Shown in pieces: positions 36,454 to 46,547 of a DNA stretch of 64,000 nt (its first letter is position 1; the number at the start of each line of letters is the position of its first letter). The DNA comes from an uncultured Acidovorax sp. (lineage in GTDB: Bacteria > Pseudomonadota > Gammaproteobacteria > Burkholderiales > Burkholderiaceae_C). The notes beneath the pieces are model-generated. The model was not told where the DNA came from, ran no database searches, and was given only the letters and a program-made list of their open reading frames with translations. The stretch spans positions 310,001 to 374,000 of the forward strand of contig CAJYKV010000027.1 of the NCBI GenBank assembly GCA_913774955.1. Direction: 5' to 3'. A program made the position numbers and the translations under genes.

Positions 36454-38088
36454 TCAGGCCACGGCCGTGCGCAGCGCCACCCCGTCGCGCCCCGGATCGG
36501 CGCCGCCGTGCAGGCGGCCGTCCGCGCCGATCTGCACGCCGTGCACCCAGCCGATGGTGTAGTTGTACGGGTTGCGGAACACCTCGTAGCCGTCCGCCTG
36601 CAGCTCGCGGGTGACGTAGCGCGGAATGCGGTTGCACACGTCGATGGAATTGCTGGTGGACGAGAAGCGCGGCGCCGAGACGGCCTCCTGCATGCCCATG
36701 CCGTGGTCGATCATGTTGAGCAGCACCTGCAGCACGCCCATGGCGATCTGCGTGCCGCCCGGCGCGCCGAGCACGATCTCGGGTTTGCCATCCCGGAAGA
36801 CGATGCTCGGGCACGACGACGTGAAGCGGCTCTTGCCCGGCTGGATGCTGCCGGCGCGGCCCGGGCGCGGATCGAACACGCCCATGCAGCCGTTGTAGAA
36901 GAAGCCCATGCCCGGCGTGATCACGCCCGAGGGCATGGCCAGCGAGTGCGTCATCGACACGCAATGGCCGTCGCCATCGACCACGCTCAGGTGCGTGGTG
37001 TCGCGCGGCACGGGTGCGCCGGGGTTCACGCGCTCCACGCGGAAGCGGTGGCCCGCGCGGATCTCGTCGGCCACGCGCGCGGCGCCGTCCTTGGAGAGCA
37101 ACCGCTCCAGCGGCACCTCCACGAAGGCCGGATCGCCGATGTGCCGGTCCTTGTCCGAGGTGGCCTTCTTCATCGCTTCGCTGAGCAGGCGCAGGTAGGC
37201 CGGGCCGTTGTGCTCCATTTCCGCGAGCGGGAAGTTCTCCAGGATGTTCAGCATCTGCAGGAGCATCGCGCCGCCGCCCGGAGGCTGGTTGGTGGTGACG
37301 GTGCGGCCGCGGTAGCTGCCGACGAGCGGCGCCGTGCGGCGCACCGCATAGCGGGCCAGGTCCTCGCGCGTCAGCAAACCGCCGAGCGACCGCACGTGCT
37401 CCACCATGCGCGCCGCGAGTTCGCCTTCGTAGAACGGGGCGATGCCCTCGGCGGCCACCTGCTCCAGCACGCCGGCCATGCCGGGGTTGGCGAGGGGCGT
37501 GCCGATCGGCTTGGGCGAGCCGTCCGGGCGGCAGTAGAGCGCGCGGCCCTCCTCGCCGTAGCGCAGGCGTTCGAGGTTGCTCGCACGGCCCATGGTGGGC
37601 TCGTCGATCCAGAAGGCATGCATGCCGGGCCGCACGAAGAAGCCTTCGCGCGCCCAGGCGATGGCCGGCGCCACCACGTCCTTCCACGGCAGGCGGCCGT
37701 GCGCGCGGTGCATGGCCTCCAGCCCCTTGAGCGTGGCCGGCGTGCCGATGGACTGCGGGCCGATGTCGTTCACGCGGCCCTTCAGGATGAAGCCGAAGCC
37801 GTCCTTGGTTTCGCCCTCGAGCAGGTCGGCCCACATGTCCTCGCGGCAGGCGAGCGGCGCGGGAGAGTGGAAATCGAAGTATTCATGGGCTGCGGGCCCG
37901 TTCGCGCCCTGCATGCAGACGGCCGCCGTGCCGAAGCCGGCGATGCCGCACATGAGCGGGTCCACGACGGTCTGCGCGAGCGCGATGGCGACGGCGGCAT
38001 CCACCGCGTTGCCGCCGGCGCGCAGGATTTCGATGCCCGACTCGGCCGCTTCCGGCTGCGGGCAGGACACCATGGCTTCCTGGGTCAT
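36454..38088 (-). CDS. ggt: gamma-glutamyltransferase family protein
   Basis: The 544-residue protein is an Ntn-hydrolase: the predicted processing and nucleophile threonine is Thr364 in RDTTHLSVVDGDG. The family signatures AGGNAVDAAVAIALAQTVVDP, GYRG-like SYRGRTVTTNQPPGGGA and GAPGGTQIAMGVLQVLLNM are present. It hydrolyses or transfers gamma-glutamyl groups, or acts on related acyl amides. No signal peptide is visible, unlike the periplasmic Escherichia coli enzyme, so a cytoplasmic acylase-like role is possible. It lies eight bases after a Bug receptor gene, which suggests they handle the same substrate. Confidence 0.9.
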   Translation of the reverse strand: MTQEAMVSCPQPEAAESGIEILRAGGNAVDAAVAIALAQTVVDPLMCGIAGFGTAAVCMQGANGPAAHEYFDFHSPAPLACREDMWADLLEGETKDGFGFILKGRVNDIGPQSIGTPATLKGLEAMHRAHGRLPWKDVVAPAIAWAREGFFVRPGMHAFWIDEPTMGRASNLERLRYGEEGRALYCRPDGSPKPIGTPLANPGMAGVLEQVAAEGIAPFYEGELAARMVEHVRSLGGLLTREDLARYAVRRTAPLVGSYRGRTVTTNQPPGGGAMLLQMLNILENFPLAEMEHNGPAYLRLLSEAMKKATSDKDRHIGDPAFVEVPLERLLSKDGAARVADEIRAGHRFRVERVNPGAPVPRDTTHLSVVDGDGHCVSMTHSLAMPSGVITPGMGFFYNGCMGVFDPRPGRAGSIQPGKSRFTSSCPSIVFRDGKPEIVLGAPGGTQIAMGVLQVLLNMIDHGMGMQEAVSAPRFSSTSNSIDVCNRIPRYVTRELQADGYEVFRNPYNYTIGWVHGVQIGADGRLHGGADPGRDGVALRTAVA

Positions 38089-38096
38089 GGCGATCC

Positions 38097-39092
38097 TCAC
38101 TTGCCGCTCAGGTTCAGCGCGTCGAGCGTCGGGCCCCACGCCCGGGTGTCGCGGCGCGTCACTTCCATGAGCTGGCTGGCGGGGCCGGCCATCGGGATGG
38201 CGCTCATCGCACGCAGCTTGGACTGCACTTCGGCACTCGCGTGGAAGGCGCGCGTGCCTTCGTGCAGTTTGGCGATGATCGCGGGCGGCGTGCCGGCCCG
38301 GGCGACGATGCCGCTCCAGCCCATGGTGTCGAAGTCCTTCACGCCCAGCTCGTTGGCGGCCGGCACGTCGGGCAGTTCCGCGAGGCGCGACGGTGCCAGC
38401 ACCACCAGCGGCACCACCTTGCGGCTCTTGATGTGCGGCAGCGCGGTGCCGGCCACGGGCGCCATCACCTGCGTCTGGCCGCCGATGGTCGCCATGAGGC
38501 CGTCGGGCTCGCCCTTGAAGGGCACGTGCGTCATCGAGATGCCGAGCTTTTTCTGCAGCAGTTCCACGGCCAGCTGGGTCGAGTTGCCGAGGCCGGAGGA
38601 CGAGAAGTTCAGCTCGCCCGGGTGCGCCTTGGCGTACTTCACCAGATCGTCCAGCGATTTGAAGCCGGTCTCCGGATTCGCCACCAGCACGAAGGGCACG
38701 GTGCTCAGCATGCCGACGCCGGTGAAGTCCTTCTCCGGGTCGTACGGCAGCGGCTTGTAGACGAACCTGTTGAGCACCATCTGCGACACCCCGCCGAACA
38801 TCAGCGTATAGCCATCGGCCGGCTGGCCGAGCACCTGCTGCGCCGCGATGATGCCGCCCGCGCCGGGCTTGTTCTCCACCACGATGTTGGCGCCCAGCGC
38901 CTTGCCGGCATGTTCGGCCCACAGGCGCGCGACGGTGTCGGAACTGCCGCCGGCCTGCTGCGAGACCACGAGGCGGATCGGGCGGGTGCCGGGATAGCCG
39001 GCGGCGTCCTGTGCCGCGGCGGGCGTGCCGGCCACGGCCCAGGAGGCCAGCGCGGCGGCCGCGAGCTTGGCAAGGCAGGAAATTTTCTTCAT
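38097..39092 (-). CDS. Bug family (tripartite tricarboxylate) solute-binding protein
   Basis: The 331-residue protein has a signal peptide (LAKLAAAALASWAVAGTPAAA|QD) and the Bug-family pattern: YPGTRPIRLVVSQQAGGSSD, VENKPGAGGIIAAQQV, HPGELNFSSSGLGNSTQLAVE and HVPFKGEPDGL. These periplasmic receptors are abundant in Burkholderiales and often stand without their TctAB membrane partners, as here. It is coupled to a gamma-glutamyltransferase gene and divergent from a LysR gene, so the ligand may be a glutamyl or acyl-amino-acid compound (inference). Confidence 0.93.
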   Translation of the reverse strand: MKKISCLAKLAAAALASWAVAGTPAAAQDAAGYPGTRPIRLVVSQQAGGSSDTVARLWAEHAGKALGANIVVENKPGAGGIIAAQQVLGQPADGYTLMFGGVSQMVLNRFVYKPLPYDPEKDFTGVGMLSTVPFVLVANPETGFKSLDDLVKYAKAHPGELNFSSSGLGNSTQLAVELLQKKLGISMTHVPFKGEPDGLMATIGGQTQVMAPVAGTALPHIKSRKVVPLVVLAPSRLAELPDVPAANELGVKDFDTMGWSGIVARAGTPPAIIAKLHEGTRAFHASAEVQSKLRAMSAIPMAGPASQLMEVTRRDTRAWGPTLDALNLSGK

Positions 39093-39212
39093 GGTGTGCA
39101 GTCTCCGAAAGAGGGTGAACCGGGGCGGCGCGGCACGCACCGCTGCTCTTGGGAATTATTCGGGGCGTGCCGCGGGCGCACCAGCGAATTCGCCCGATGG
39201 ATCCATTAGCAT

Positions 39213-39233
39213 TTGCTCATGTCTTATGAACAA
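39213..39233. promoter_or_regulatory. inverted repeat across the LysR start codon
   Basis: The arms TTGCTCAT and ATGAACAA (one mismatch) are separated by five bases. The ATG of the LysR gene at 39219 lies inside the element. Position and symmetry suggest an autoregulatory operator; this is inference. Confidence 0.45.
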
Positions 39234-40163
39234 GTGGCGTGGGCTCGCCGGTTGAAGGTGAAGCACCTCGAATCGTTCCTCGTGCTGGACGAGGCCGGCA
39301 CGCTCACCGAAGCCGCCGTGCGCATGCACATGACGCAGTCCGCCATGTCGCACTGGCTGGCCGACCTGGAGGAGCTGGTGGGCATGCCGCTGGTCACGCG
39401 GGGGCGGCGCATCCAGCTCACGCCCGCCGGGCGCATCATGAAGCGGCTCGCCATCGGCGTGCTGGGCGACATCTCGCGCACGCAGCTCGAACTCGGCGCG
39501 GTGGCCGAAGGGCGCAGTGCGCGCCTGCACATCGGCAGCGTGTGGGCGGGCGTGGCGCGCGGCATGCCGCAGGCGCTGGCAGACTTCCAGGCGCAGCATC
39601 CCTACATCTCGGTGACCGTGTCGGAGAGCCCGTTCGGCAACCTGCTGGAAGGGCTGGAGAACCGTCAGCTCGACGTGGTGATCGGATCGCTGGATGCGCG
39701 CGCCCACCAGGCACGCCTGGAGCACCGCGAGCTGTTCGAGGACAACGTCTGCCTCGTGGTCGGCCGCGCGAGCCGGCTGTGGGATGCGGCGGGCCCGGTG
39801 CGGCTCGCCGAGCTCTTGGACGAGAACTGGATCATGCCGCCCAAGGGCACGCTGATGCGCTCGCAGCTGGATGCGGCCCTGCTCGACAGCGGCGCGCCCT
39901 GGCTGCTGCCGAAGGTGGAGACCGCCGCCATCACCACGCTGCAGGCCCTGGTGCACCAGGGCGACTACGTCGGCGTGTGCTCAGAGGCCATGGCCGAATA
40001 CCAGGCGGCGCTGGGCAACATGAAGATCCTGCCGCTGGACCGCACGATCCGCTTCGGCCCGGTGGGCGTGGTCTGGAGCCGCGACCACCCCGCGGAGGCG
40101 GTGCAGCTCTTCGTCGAACACCTCGTGCGCACCGTGGGCGCAGGCGCGCCCGCGGAACCCTGA
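39219..40163 (+). CDS. LysR family transcriptional regulator
   Basis: The 314-residue protein has an N-terminal winged helix-turn-helix ([21 protein letters not shown] then [18 protein letters not shown]) and a C-terminal effector domain of the GbpR/CbbR-like type ([20 protein letters not shown]). It is divergent from the Bug receptor and gamma-glutamyltransferase genes, which it probably controls. An upstream in-frame TTG at 39213 is less likely than ATG 39219. It ends 19 bases from the convergent E1 gene. Confidence 0.92.
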   Translation: MSYEQVAWARRLKVKHLESFLVLDEAGTLTEAAVRMHMTQSAMSHWLADLEELVGMPLVTRGRRIQLTPAGRIMKRLAIGVLGDISRTQLELGAVAEGRSARLHIGSVWAGVARGMPQALADFQAQHPYISVTVSESPFGNLLEGLENRQLDVVIGSLDARAHQARLEHRELFEDNVCLVVGRASRLWDAAGPVRLAELLDENWIMPPKGTLMRSQLDAALLDSGAPWLLPKVETAAITTLQALVHQGDYVGVCSEAMAEYQAALGNMKILPLDRTIRFGPVGVVWSRDHPAEAVQLFVEHLVRTVGAGAPAEP

Positions 40164-40182
40164 CTGCCGGCATCCGGCCGGA

Positions 40183-42963
40183 TCACGCCGACGCAGCCGC
40201 CTGCCGCAGGCACTCCCGCGCCGCGTGCGCGATGTGCGCGGCATCCACGCCGAAGTGGCCTCGCAGCGCGGCGCGCGTGTCGCTGCGGCCGAAGCCGTCC
40301 GTGCCCAGCGTGAGGTAGCGGCGCCCCTGCGGTACGAAGGCGCGCACGGTTTCCGGCACGGCGCGCACGTAGTCGGTGGCGGCCACGACCGGGCCATGCG
40401 TGCCGCGCAGCACCTGGGCGAGCCAGGGCAACGCACCGGCTTCCGGTGGCGCGCTTTCGCCCCCCGTACCGCACCCGTCCTCCAGCCAGCGCCGCTCGCA
40501 GGCCACGCCGTCGCGCGCCAGCTCGCTCCAGCTCGTCACGCTGACGACCGTGGCGGCGATGCCCTCGGCGGCCAGCAGGGAGGCGGCCTTCACCACTTCG
40601 GTGAGGATCGCGCCCGAGCCCAGCAGGGTGACCTGTTCTTTCGCCGTCTCTTGCACCGCGGCAGGCATCGCCCCGCTGCCCTTGCCCTGCCCCCTGCCCA
40701 TGGTTGCGCTGCCCGCGCCAGACCGTTGCAGCACATAGCAGCCGCGCAGCACGCCCTCGGCCGCACCCTCGGGCAGGTCCGGCTGCGCGTAGTTTTCGTT
40801 CATGAGCGTGACGTAATAGAACACGTCGCGCTGCTCCACCAGCATCTCGCGCATGCCCGCGTCCACGATCACGGCCAGCTCGCCCGCATACGCCGGGTCG
40901 TAGGCCTTGCAGTTGGGAATGGTGGCGGCGACGAGGTGGCTCGATCCGTCCTGGTGCTGCAGCCCTTCGCCGCCCAGCGTGGTGCGGCCCGAGGTGGCGC
41001 CCAGCAGGAAGCCCCGCGCGCGCTGGTCGGCGGCGGCCCAGATGGCGTCGCCCACCCGCTGGAAGCCGAACATCGAGTAGTAGATGTAGAACGGCAGCAT
41101 CGCCAGGCCGTGCACGCTGTAGCTGGTGGCCGCGGCCGTCCAGCTGGCGATCGCGCCGGCCTCGCTGATGCCTTCCTCCAGGATCTGCCCGTCCAGCGCC
41201 TCGCGGTAGGACAGCACGGAGCCGATGTCCTCGGGCGCGTAGCGCTGGCCCACGCTGCTGTAGATGCCCACCTGCTTGAACAGATTCGCCATGCCGAAGG
41301 TGCGCGCCTCGTCCGCCACGATGGGCACGATGCGGGGGCCGAGCTGCGCGTCTTTCAGCAGCGTGCCCAGCATGCGCACGAAGGCCATGGTGGTGCTCAT
41401 CTCCTTGCCCTGCGCCTGCAGCGCGAACCGGGCGTACCCGCCCATCTCGGGTACCGGCACCACGTCGCAGACGGTCTCCCGGCGCGGCATCGCACCGCCC
41501 AGGGCCGCGCGGCGCTCGCGCAAATAGCGCATCTCGGGACTGTCCTCGGCGGGGCGGTAGAAGGCCAGCCCGGTGGCCTGCGCGTCGGTGAGCGGCAGGT
41601 TGAAGCGGTTGCGGAATTCGATCAGCTCGGATTCATCGAACTTCTTCTGGCTGTGCGTGGTCATCTTGCCCTGGCCCGCGGCGCCCATGCCGTAGCCCTT
41701 CTTGGTGTGCGCCAGGATGACGGTGGGCTGGCCGCGGTGCGCGGCCGCCGCGGCATAGGCGGCGTGGATCTTCACCAGATCGTGACCGCCGCGCTTCAGC
41801 CGATCGATCTGCTCGTCGGTCAGGCCCTGCGCGAGCGCGGCCAGCCCGGGGTTCTGGCCGAAGAAGTGGTCGCGGTTGAAGCGCCCGTCCTTGGCCGCGA
41901 AGGTCTGCATCTGGCCGTCCACCGTCTCGCCCAGCGTGCGGGCCAGCGTGCCGTCGGCATCGCGCGCGAACAGGCCGTCCCAGTCGCTGCCCCAGAGCAG
42001 CTTGACCACGTTCCAGCCCGCTCCCGCGAACAGGCGCTCCAGCTCATCGACGATGCGGCCGTTGCCGCGCACCGGGCCATCGAGCCGCTGCAGGTTGCAG
42101 TTCACCACCCAGACGAGGTTGTCCAGCCCCTCGCGCGCGGCCAGCGTGAGCGCGCTCATGCTCTCGGGCTCGTCCATTTCGCCGTCGCCGAACACACCCC
42201 AGACCTTGCGGCCGGCGCAGTCCAGCAGATTGCGGTGCGTGAGATAGCGCATGAAGCGCGCGTGGTAGATGCTGCTGATCGGGCCGATGCCCATCGAGCC
42301 TGTCGGGAACTGCCAGAAATCCGGCATCAGCCAGGGGTGCGGGTAGCTGCAGAGACCCTGCGCGCCGGCGGCAGGTGCGGCGATCTCCTGGCGGTAGTGC
42401 TCCAGGTCGCGCTCCGTGAGCCGCCCTTCCAGGAACGCGCGGGCGTACACGCCCGGCGCGCTGTGCGGCTGGAAGAACACCAGGTCGCCCCGGTGCTGGT
42501 CCGGCGCCGTGCCTTCGCGTGCGCGGAAGAAGTGGTTGAAGCCGGTCTCGAACAGATCGGCCGCGCTCGCGTAGCTCGCGATGTGCCCGCCCAGTTCGCC
42601 GTACGCCTGGTTGGCACGCACCACCATGGCCAGGGCGTTCCAGCGCATCAGCGACGCCAGCCGCTCTTCGATCGCGAGATCGCCCGGAAACGCCGGCTGC
42701 GCTTCCGCCGCCACGGTGTTCACATACGGCGTGTTCAGCGTCGGCTGCCAGCCGGTGCGCTGGCGCCGCGCGAGGCCTGCCAACTCGTCCAGCACGAAGC
42801 GCGCGCGCTCAGGGCCCCCGGTGGCCAGCAGGGCCAGGAAGGCGTCCCGCCATTCGGCGGTTTCCTGCGGATCGGCGTCGGCGGTGTCGGCGGCAGCCAG
42901 GGCACCTGGCGATATCGCGGCGGCCTGGGCGCCGAGGGCATGGAGCGGCAGCGGAGCATTCAT
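40183..42963 (-). CDS. homodimeric 2-oxoacid (pyruvate-type) dehydrogenase E1 component
   Basis: The 926-residue protein matches AceE-type E1 enzymes throughout: [20 protein letters not shown] near the start, [19 protein letters not shown], the thiamine-diphosphate motif [10 protein letters not shown] with NLQRLDGPV, and the C-terminal transketolase-like half ([19 protein letters not shown]). It decarboxylates pyruvate or a related oxoacid such as 2-oxobutyrate. No E2 or E3 gene lies beside it. It is divergent from an Lrp-family gene, an arrangement that recalls the mdeB/mdeR pair of methionine catabolism in Pseudomonas. ATG 42963 gives the best N-terminus. Confidence 0.9.
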   Translation of the reverse strand: MNAPLPLHALGAQAAAISPGALAAADTADADPQETAEWRDAFLALLATGGPERARFVLDELAGLARRQRTGWQPTLNTPYVNTVAAEAQPAFPGDLAIEERLASLMRWNALAMVVRANQAYGELGGHIASYASAADLFETGFNHFFRAREGTAPDQHRGDLVFFQPHSAPGVYARAFLEGRLTERDLEHYRQEIAAPAAGAQGLCSYPHPWLMPDFWQFPTGSMGIGPISSIYHARFMRYLTHRNLLDCAGRKVWGVFGDGEMDEPESMSALTLAAREGLDNLVWVVNCNLQRLDGPVRGNGRIVDELERLFAGAGWNVVKLLWGSDWDGLFARDADGTLARTLGETVDGQMQTFAAKDGRFNRDHFFGQNPGLAALAQGLTDEQIDRLKRGGHDLVKIHAAYAAAAAHRGQPTVILAHTKKGYGMGAAGQGKMTTHSQKKFDESELIEFRNRFNLPLTDAQATGLAFYRPAEDSPEMRYLRERRAALGGAMPRRETVCDVVPVPEMGGYARFALQAQGKEMSTTMAFVRMLGTLLKDAQLGPRIVPIVADEARTFGMANLFKQVGIYSSVGQRYAPEDIGSVLSYREALDGQILEEGISEAGAIASWTAAATSYSVHGLAMLPFYIYYSMFGFQRVGDAIWAAADQRARGFLLGATSGRTTLGGEGLQHQDGSSHLVAATIPNCKAYDPAYAGELAVIVDAGMREMLVEQRDVFYYVTLMNENYAQPDLPEGAAEGVLRGCYVLQRSGAGSATMGRGQGKGSGAMPAAVQETAKEQVTLLGSGAILTEVVKAASLLAAEGIAATVVSVTSWSELARDGVACERRWLEDGCGTGGESAPPEAGALPWLAQVLRGTHGPVVAATDYVRAVPETVRAFVPQGRRYLTLGTDGFGRSDTRAALRGHFGVDAAHIAHAARECLRQAAASA

Positions 42964-43068
42964 GCGGGAAGACTCTACCGGGGCGGGGGCGGCATGGGTG
43001 GCTTTTCGGCATCCTGGCAAACCCCGAATCCCGGCATTTCATTCCGGCGATCTTCTAAACTGCGGCAC

Positions 43069-43542
43069 ATGAAGCTGGACACGACCGATCTGCGCATTCT
43101 GGCCGAGCTGCAGGCCGACGGCTCGCTTTCCAACGTGGAGCTGGCGCGTCGCGTGCATCTGTCGCCGTCGCCCTGCCTGGCTCGCGTCAAAGCGCTGGAG
43201 GCCTCGGGCGTGATTGCGCGCTATGTCGCCCTGGCGAACCCGGCGGTGCTGGGCCTGGGGCTGAACGTGTTCATCAGCATCAGCTTGAAGTCGCAGGCCA
43301 AGGAGGCGCTGGCGCAGTTCGAGCGCCGCATCGCCGAGCACGACGAGGTGATGGAGTGCTACCTCATGAGCGGGGATTCCGACTACCTCATCCGCGTGGC
43401 GGTGGCCGACATCGGCGCTCTGGAGCGTTTCATCCTGGAACAGCTCACACCGATTCCGGGCATCGAGAAGATCCGCTCCAGCTTCGCGCTCAAGCAGGTG
43501 CGCTACAAGACCGCCCTGCCCTTGCCGGTGCCATCCGCCTGA
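43069..43542 (+). CDS. Lrp/AsnC family transcriptional regulator
   Basis: The 157-residue protein has an N-terminal helix-turn-helix ([20 protein letters not shown], then [20 protein letters not shown]) and a C-terminal amino-acid-binding RAM domain ([21 protein letters not shown]). It probably controls the divergent E1 gene across a 105-base gap, in response to an amino acid. The cysteine in the recognition helix region ([10 protein letters not shown]) is shared with BkdR/MdeR-like Lrp proteins. Confidence 0.93.
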   Translation: MKLDTTDLRILAELQADGSLSNVELARRVHLSPSPCLARVKALEASGVIARYVALANPAVLGLGLNVFISISLKSQAKEALAQFERRIAEHDEVMECYLMSGDSDYLIRVAVADIGALERFILEQLTPIPGIEKIRSSFALKQVRYKTALPLPVPSA

Positions 43543-43607
43543 AGGGCTGCCGAGCACGCACGGCCGGCGGAGGGACGTTGATACACCTCCCCCGAGCGGC
43601 GCTCAAG

Positions 43608-44618
43608 TCACTGCGCCGCGGCCGGGGCCGAGGCGGCGGTTACCGGGGCCGTCGCCGTGTCCGCCACCGGCTTCGCGTCGCCCGCGACCAGCCGCTTGCG
43701 CACATCGGCCAGCACCGCCTTCACGCGGCGCGCATTCTCGGGGCCGATGCGCAGCATCATCTTCTGGCCGGCGGAGAGCGCCTGCAGGTGCGGGTCGGCG
43801 AACTCGTAGCGCACCCACGGGCGGGTGGAAGGCACGTCGCCCTGCACGCGGGTGAGTTGCACCTGCAGCGGCCCCTTCAGCTCGGGCGTCTGCAGCAGAT
43901 GACCGATCACCGCCACGAGCCGGTCGTTGAAGTAGCCCTTCGGGTAGCCGAGTTCCACATAGGTCTGCTGGAACAGAGGATACAGCTGCCGGTAGAGCGC
44001 CACCGCCTGCTCGCGCGGCACCGCCTCCACGAGGGAGACCAGCGACCCGTAGCGGGCCGTGTTGGCCGGGGCGATGGTGGCATGCAGCGGCGCGCCGTTC
44101 TCATCCACCGCGCTGCCGGGCTGCGCCTGCACGATGAAGCGCTGCGGCGCCGGCTGCACGGGCCAGAGCCGCGAGGGCGCCTGGGTGCGCGGCAGGTTGT
44201 CGACAGTGACCACGAAGCGACGCACGATCTCGTCGAGGTGCAGCAGTGCGGCGATGCGATCCCGCCCCAGCCACTCGCCCAGCGATTGCGCGATGACCGT
44301 GTCGGACTCCTGCAGCGACGGCAAGGCTGCCGCCTGCGCCGCATCGATCGGATGCTCGGGCCCGGAGGCGACAGCGGCGGGCGCGGGCGCGGAGGCCGGC
44401 GCCCGTGCCACCGGAGGCGTGGGGGCCTCGGCGGACGGCACGGGGTCGGGCGGGGGCATGTGCGAGGTGGGCGGCAGCCAGCCGAACCACCAGGCGGCGC
44501 CCGCCAGCGCGGCCGCGCCGGCCAGCGCCGCGACGATCCAGCCCACGGGCGATGCAGAAGACGGGCGGCGCGGCACGCTGGACGGCGGGCGCAGATCCAT
44601 GGAACGGTCGTCGGTCAT
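43608..44618 (-). CDS. DUF3014 membrane-anchored protein
   Basis: The 336-residue protein has a polar N-terminus, one membrane helix near residues 29-50 (VGWIVAALAGAAALAGAAWWF), a Pro/Ala linker and a conserved C-terminal domain (VIAQSLGEWLGRDRIAALLH, RFVVTVDNLPRTQ, LYPLFQQTYVELGYPKGYFNDRLV) that I recognise as DUF3014. Its role is unknown. The domain is predicted to be periplasmic. A GTG at 44627 is an alternative start. It converges on the Lrp gene. Confidence 0.82.
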   Translation of the reverse strand: MTDDRSMDLRPPSSVPRRPSSASPVGWIVAALAGAAALAGAAWWFGWLPPTSHMPPPDPVPSAEAPTPPVARAPASAPAPAAVASGPEHPIDAAQAAALPSLQESDTVIAQSLGEWLGRDRIAALLHLDEIVRRFVVTVDNLPRTQAPSRLWPVQPAPQRFIVQAQPGSAVDENGAPLHATIAPANTARYGSLVSLVEAVPREQAVALYRQLYPLFQQTYVELGYPKGYFNDRLVAVIGHLLQTPELKGPLQVQLTRVQGDVPSTRPWVRYEFADPHLQALSAGQKMMLRIGPENARRVKAVLADVRKRLVAGDAKPVADTATAPVTAASAPAAAQ

Positions 44619-44742
44619 GCGGAACACTCTTTCACGAACAGGTCATGGGCTCAGCGCGGCAGCCGTTACGGCCGGCCACGCGTTGCCGATGCATGCCATT
44701 GTGGAGCCGGCCGGCCCGCGGGGCGGTAAGCACGTGTTCATG

Positions 44743-45510
44743 TCACGCCCGCGCCGCCGCGCCCTCCTGGCGCGCACACAGGGCCGGGCACCCGAGTGCG
44801 TCCAGCCAGGCCATGGCATCGCGCAGCTCATCGGGCCGGATCTCGTGCATGCCCGCGTATTCGCGGTAGGTGAGCGCCACGGGCAGGCCGAGGGCATGGT
44901 CGCGGATCACGTGGGCGCTCGCCAGGGGGATCACGTTGTCCTGCAGCCCGTGGCTCACCCAGAGCGCGCGGCCCGCCAGCGCCTCGGGTGCCACGGCATG
45001 CGGCAGCACCTGGGGCAGCAGCCGGCTGTGCCAGGCCATCGCGCCCCGCAACAGGTCCGGCCGCGTGAGCAGCAGCGAAATCGCCATGATGCCGCCCTGG
45101 CTGAAGCCGCCGACCACGACGCGCGTTGCAGGCACGCCCAACTGCACCGCGGCGGTTTCCACCGTGCGGGCCAGCAGGCTGCGGCTGGCCGTTTCCTGGG
45201 CTTCGTGGATGGTGCGGCTGCCGTCGGGTTCCACGGTGAATTCGAACCAGGTGTTCGCTCCCGGCCCCATGGCGTAGGGTGCGCGCAGGCTCACCACGTG
45301 GAAGTGCGCCGGCACCCAGCGGGCGAGCGCGAACAGGTCCTTCTCATGGCTGCCCACGCCGTGCATCAGCACCAGCAGCCAGGGCCGTTCCGTGCCCACG
45401 GCGGCGGGACGGCTGAGGAAGGACATCGGCAGATCGAGCGGGGAAAGCGTCGGGTCGGTGTGCGTCGGGATCATCCGCGGTTGGAGCGCCCGGCGCCCCT
45501 GGAGTTTCAT
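44743..45510 (-). CDS. alpha/beta hydrolase (YpfH-like carboxylesterase/phospholipase)
   Basis: The 255-residue protein has the serine hydrolase nucleophile elbow GFSQGG, LMHGVGSHEKDLFAL after strand 3, and late aspartate and histidine (VSHGLQDNVIP, then EYAGMHEIRPDEL), the pattern of the carboxylesterase/phospholipase family. It probably hydrolyses small esters. The start at 45510 overlaps the stop of the dioxygenase gene (ATGA), so they are coupled; later starts (MIPTHTDP, MSFLSRP) would give the usual family length. Confidence 0.88.
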   Translation of the reverse strand: MKLQGRRALQPRMIPTHTDPTLSPLDLPMSFLSRPAAVGTERPWLLVLMHGVGSHEKDLFALARWVPAHFHVVSLRAPYAMGPGANTWFEFTVEPDGSRTIHEAQETASRSLLARTVETAAVQLGVPATRVVVGGFSQGGIMAISLLLTRPDLLRGAMAWHSRLLPQVLPHAVAPEALAGRALWVSHGLQDNVIPLASAHVIRDHALGLPVALTYREYAGMHEIRPDELRDAMAWLDALGCPALCARQEGAAARA

Positions 45511-46430
45511 GCGGCTTCGGAAACCGGCTCGAGCGCGAACGAATCCATGGCGAGGGAGCCGTGCATCACTTCGCGGCTGAGGTAGTGCGCGGCCGCACCC
45601 TCCCCAGCCGCGCCCAGCGCGAAGAAGAGTGGCAGGAAATGGTCGTCGCCCGGATGCGCGCGCACCGCATGCGGCGCCCGGCTGCGGTAGTCCAGCAGAG
45701 CCTCAGTGTCACGGCGCTGCAGCGCACCTTCGATCCAGCGGGCGAATTCCGTCACATACGGTTGCGCGCCTCGGGTTCCACCGAAGAACTCCGACAGGTT
45801 GTGGGTCATGCTGCCGGAGCCGACCACCAGCACGTTCTGCGCGCGCAGGCCACGCAGGGCGGCCCCGACCGCATAGACTTCGCGCGGGCCCGCGCCGGCC
45901 GGCAGTGCCACCTGCACCACGGGCAGGTCGGCCTGCGGGAACAGGTGCATCAGGGGCACCCACGCGCCATGGTCGAACGGGCGCTGCGCATCGCCTTGCG
46001 CAGGGATGCCCGCTTTGTGAAGCTCCGTGAGCACCTCGGCGGCGAGGCCGGGCGACCCGGCTGCCGGATAGCGCAGCGCATACAGCGGCTCCGGGAACCC
46101 CCCGAAATCGTGCCAGGTGGCCGGGCGCGGCCCCGCCATCACCTGCACGCCGCGCGCCATCCAGTGGGGCGACATCACCACGATGCCACGCAGCGCCGGA
46201 AACCGGGCCCGCAGGCCGTCGGCCCAGGCGCGCAGCGCGGGGCCCGTGGCGCCGGGCTCCAGTGCGAACATCGGCGAGCCGTGGGAGACGAACAGCGCGG
46301 GGACTTCGGCCGGGGCAGCATCCCCCGAGGTGCCGGGGCGGACGGAAGGCAGCGCCGCGGAGGCGCCATCGCCCGGGGAGGCGACGGGAGACGGAGAGTG
46401 CGGCGCGGCAGGCGAGTCGGGCGAAATCAT
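45507..46430 (-). CDS. DODA-type extradiol aromatic-ring dioxygenase
   Basis: The 307-residue protein carries the LigB-superfamily metal residues in PALFVSHGSPMFAL, VVMSPHWMARGV, FDHGAWVPLMHLFPQAD and GSGSMTHNL, as in plant DOPA 4,5-dioxygenase and YgiD. It opens an aromatic diol ring. The N-terminal 45 residues are Ser/Pro/Ala-rich and probably disordered; upstream ATG 46469 would lengthen this part. It is followed by a coupled esterase gene, perhaps acting on the same compound or its ester. Confidence 0.88.
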   Translation of the reverse strand: MISPDSPAAPHSPSPVASPGDGASAALPSVRPGTSGDAAPAEVPALFVSHGSPMFALEPGATGPALRAWADGLRARFPALRGIVVMSPHWMARGVQVMAGPRPATWHDFGGFPEPLYALRYPAAGSPGLAAEVLTELHKAGIPAQGDAQRPFDHGAWVPLMHLFPQADLPVVQVALPAGAGPREVYAVGAALRGLRAQNVLVVGSGSMTHNLSEFFGGTRGAQPYVTEFARWIEGALQRRDTEALLDYRSRAPHAVRAHPGDDHFLPLFFALGAAGEGAAAHYLSREVMHGSLAMDSFALEPVSEAA

Positions 46431-46547
46431 GGCAGGGCGATCCCAAAAATGACAGGAGGATGTTGCCATGCAGATGGGAGCGCACGGACGCGTTCCGAAG
46501 GCCTGCGCGGCGGACACAGCGTTCCACCCACGGTGCCAATCGGCTTT

